This document shows positions 22,040-23,800 of a DNA stretch of 23,800 nt, one piece after another (the stretch's first letter is position 1; each line of letters opens with the position of its first letter). The notes under the pieces were generated by a model, which did not search any database, was not told the DNA's origin, and was given only the letters and a program-made list of their open reading frames with translations. Both the position numbers and the translations under genes were made by a program. Source of the DNA: JBBQSU01 sp038234815 (lineage in GTDB: Bacteria > Planctomycetota > Phycisphaerae > Tepidisphaerales > Tepidisphaeraceae); assembly GCA_038234815.1 (NCBI GenBank), contig JBBQSU010000046.1, forward strand, positions 1 to 23,800. The letters are read 5' to 3'.

Positions 22040-23458
22040 ATGACTCATCCCAGCACCGCAACCATCGGACAACTGAAGGAAACCGGCTATAAGCCGATCA
22101 GCGTCAAGGACGAACTCCGCAAGAACCTGATTCAAAAGCTCAAAGCCGGCGAGGAACTTTTCCCGGGAATCCTCGGCTATCGAGACACGGTTATTCCGCA
22201 GATCGTCAACGGCATCCTCTCGCGTCACGACATGCTGCTGTTGGGACTGCGCGGGCAGGCAAAAACGCGCATTCTGCGCATGTTGCCGGAACTGCTGGAC
22301 GAATGGATTCCCGTACTGGCTGGTGTGGAGATCAACGACGATCCCCTTAAACCGATCACCAAAGTCGGCCGAGGGCTGGTCGCAGAGCAGAAGGACGATG
22401 CCAAGATCGAATGGGTGCATCGGTCCAATCGATATCAGGAAAAACTGGCCACGCCCGATGTCACCATCGCCGACCTGATCGGCGAGATCGACCTGGTGAA
22501 GCACGCGGAGGGACGATACCTCAGCGACGAATCGACCATGCACTTCGGATTGATCCCGCGATCCAATCGTGGATTGTTTGCCATTAACGAACTGCGCGAC
22601 CTGGCCCCGCGTATTCAGGTGGGACTGTTTAATGTATTGGAAGAGCGAGACGTGCAAATTCGCGGATATCCCATCCGGCTGAATCTCGACGTGTGCCTGA
22701 TTTTCAGCGCCAATCCCGAGGACTACACCAATCGCGGGCGCATCGTCACTCCGCTCAAAGACCGCATCGGCAGCGTGATTCGCACGCATTACCCCGAGAC
22801 GATTGACGAAGGCATCCGCATTGCTGAGCAAAACGCCTGGATCGACCGCGAGGGGGAAACGAAGGTGGAAATTCCCCGGTTCATGACCGAGATTGTCGAG
22901 GAAGTTGTGCGGCAGGCGCGCTCCAGCCCGCACGTATCGCAGGCGTCGGGCGTGTCGGTACGCACCAGCATCGCCAACCTCGAGACGGTGGTCAGCAATG
23001 CCGAGCGACGTGCGCTGCTGACCGGCGAGAAGCGTGTGGTTCCGCGCATCTGCGATCTGAATTTCTTGATCGCATCGTGCCGCGGAAAAATCGAAATGAC
23101 ACTGGCCGAAGAAGAAGGGGCCGAAGACAAGCTGGTCAAATCGCTATTGGGCGAGGCGGTGAAAGCCGTGTTTGGCCGCGTGGACAGCCCGGATCGTTAT
23201 GAGCCGCTCATCGAAAGTTTCAAAAGCAACCTCACCTTTCCGGCAGGGGATGAGTTGTCGGCCGGCGAGGTGGTGGCAAATATGAAGGCGGTAAAAGGCC
23301 TGGCCCCCGCGGCCGCGGCGCTGGCACAAAAGTTGGACCTCGATCCGGCCGATCCGGCCATGTTGGCCAGCGCAGGGGAATTCTTGCTCGAAGGGCTTTA
23401 TGTGAACGACCGGCTGAGCAAATATAACGCCAAGGGGAAAACGTTTTTCAGAAAATGA
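22040..23458 (+). CDS. Mg-chelatase/MoxR-type AAA+ ATPase
   Basis: A 472-residue AAA+ protein close to the ChlI/BchI-like and MoxR groups, which remodel or activate partner proteins, often with a von Willebrand A protein. Seen: Walker A GLRGQAKTR at 69-77, a Walker B strand reading GLFAINELRDL (N183-E184 where Asp-Glu is usual), pore-like sequence VLEERDVQIRGYPIRL, sensor-1 NPEDYTNRGR with N225, PLKDRIGS with the candidate arginine finger R242, and a helical lid (about 255-330). The C-terminal third (about 350-470) is helical and partly Ala-rich. Asn in Walker B is, as I recall, usual in this subfamily. No VWA partner is in the window. ATG at 22040. Confidence 0.9.
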   Translation: MTHPSTATIGQLKETGYKPISVKDELRKNLIQKLKAGEELFPGILGYRDTVIPQIVNGILSRHDMLLLGLRGQAKTRILRMLPELLDEWIPVLAGVEINDDPLKPITKVGRGLVAEQKDDAKIEWVHRSNRYQEKLATPDVTIADLIGEIDLVKHAEGRYLSDESTMHFGLIPRSNRGLFAINELRDLAPRIQVGLFNVLEERDVQIRGYPIRLNLDVCLIFSANPEDYTNRGRIVTPLKDRIGSVIRTHYPETIDEGIRIAEQNAWIDREGETKVEIPRFMTEIVEEVVRQARSSPHVSQASGVSVRTSIANLETVVSNAERRALLTGEKRVVPRICDLNFLIASCRGKIEMTLAEEEGAEDKLVKSLLGEAVKAVFGRVDSPDRYEPLIESFKSNLTFPAGDELSAGEVVANMKAVKGLAPAAAALAQKLDLDPADPAMLASAGEFLLEGLYVNDRLSKYNAKGKTFFRK

Positions 23459-23505
23459 TTTCCGTCGCCTTGGGCGCCCCGGCGAGGGCGTGAATCTGCC
23501 GGTTG

Positions 23506-23800
23506 TTACGCGTTCCCGGAAGGAATAAGCGGGTCGATCCGGGCGATTTCGGCTTTGGCCATATCAATTTCCCGCTGGCCGTGCAGGCGCGCCAGCGCGC
23601 GGATGAGGTGCTGTTTGGCCGGTTCGTATTGCTGCAGATACCGCGCCATCAGGATACCGGCCATCAATTCCACTTGCTCGATTTGATCGAAATTGGGGTA
23701 CTGCCCCAGGAATCGTTGGTAGGCCTCAACCGCCTGCGGGTACAACTGCTGGCTGGCCAGTTGGTTGGCAACATCAAGCTGGGCCTGTCGGGCCAGAACC
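23506..23800 (-). CDS. TPR-repeat protein, C-terminal part (cut by window end)
   Basis: The last 97 codons of a minus-strand gene that continues beyond the window. Seen: two TPR-like helix pairs, the first reading QLASQQLYPQAVEAYQRFL, the second around YEPAKQHLIRALARLHG, and a short tail ending in PSGNA before the stop at 23506. The open frame has no stop up to the window edge, and the only start-like codon near it (TTG at 23745) sits inside the first TPR, so the gene is partial, not short. It is convergent with the AAA+ ATPase, 47 bp apart. Function cannot be told from this fragment; TPRs usually mediate protein binding. Confidence 0.7.
   Translation of the reverse strand, partial: VLARQAQLDVANQLASQQLYPQAVEAYQRFLGQYPNFDQIEQVELMAGILMARYLQQYEPAKQHLIRALARLHGQREIDMAKAEIARIDPLIPSGNA

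Noticed and set aside
21998..22933. A 311-codon minus-strand frame opposite the AAA+ ATPase
   Set aside because: Shadow of a gene with clear Walker A and sensor motifs.

Overview
The window is moderately GC-rich bacterial chromosome. Its gene content (many pseudopilins with short basic leaders, a PilM-PilN-PilO-secretin core, an orphan MotA/MotB pair, a stand-alone LigD-N-like protein, and a Mg-chelatase/MoxR-type ATPase) suggests a planctomycete, probably Phycisphaerae-like. That placement is an inference from gene style; there is no rRNA or marker phylogeny in the window.

Region 1 (56-14209, all minus strand) is one very tight gene run of about 14 kb. In transcription order it holds: two GspG-like pilins separated by a strong stem-loop, a PilV/GspI-like and a PilW/GspJ-like pseudopilin, a PilX/GspK-like protein with a beta-rich body, an unrecognised 83-residue membrane protein, a GspH-like pseudopilin, PilM, PilN, PilO, a PilP/GspC-like linker, a secretin, a TPR lipoprotein, a membrane PAS histidine kinase, a stand-alone receiver and a GAF/HD-GYP phosphodiesterase. 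The proteins would form the cytoplasmic ring, alignment complex, outer-membrane pore and pseudopilus of a type IV pilus/type II secretion-like machine, with its own two-component and c-di-GMP regulators. The assembly ATPase, PilC/GspF platform protein and prepilin peptidase are not here and must be encoded elsewhere.

Region 2 (14210-15118) has no convincing gene. It is rich in hairpins and contains a minus-strand intrinsic terminator that follows no recognisable gene, so a small or structured RNA is possible.

Region 3 (15119-16965, plus) is motA-motB, ending at a textbook intrinsic terminator. No other flagellar gene is present. MotB carries an N-terminal four-cysteine motif.

Region 4 (16956-19647, minus) reads sugar-phosphate isomerase-like TIM barrel, aldo/keto reductase, two-TM protein, LigD-N-like phosphoesterase domain. 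The last two overlap by ATGA.

Region 5 (19648-20392) is a repeat- and palindrome-bearing intergenic stretch. Region 6 (20393-23458, plus) carries rsfS, a class B J-domain chaperone and a Mg-chelatase/MoxR-like AAA+ ATPase. The window ends inside a minus-strand TPR gene that is cut by the edge.
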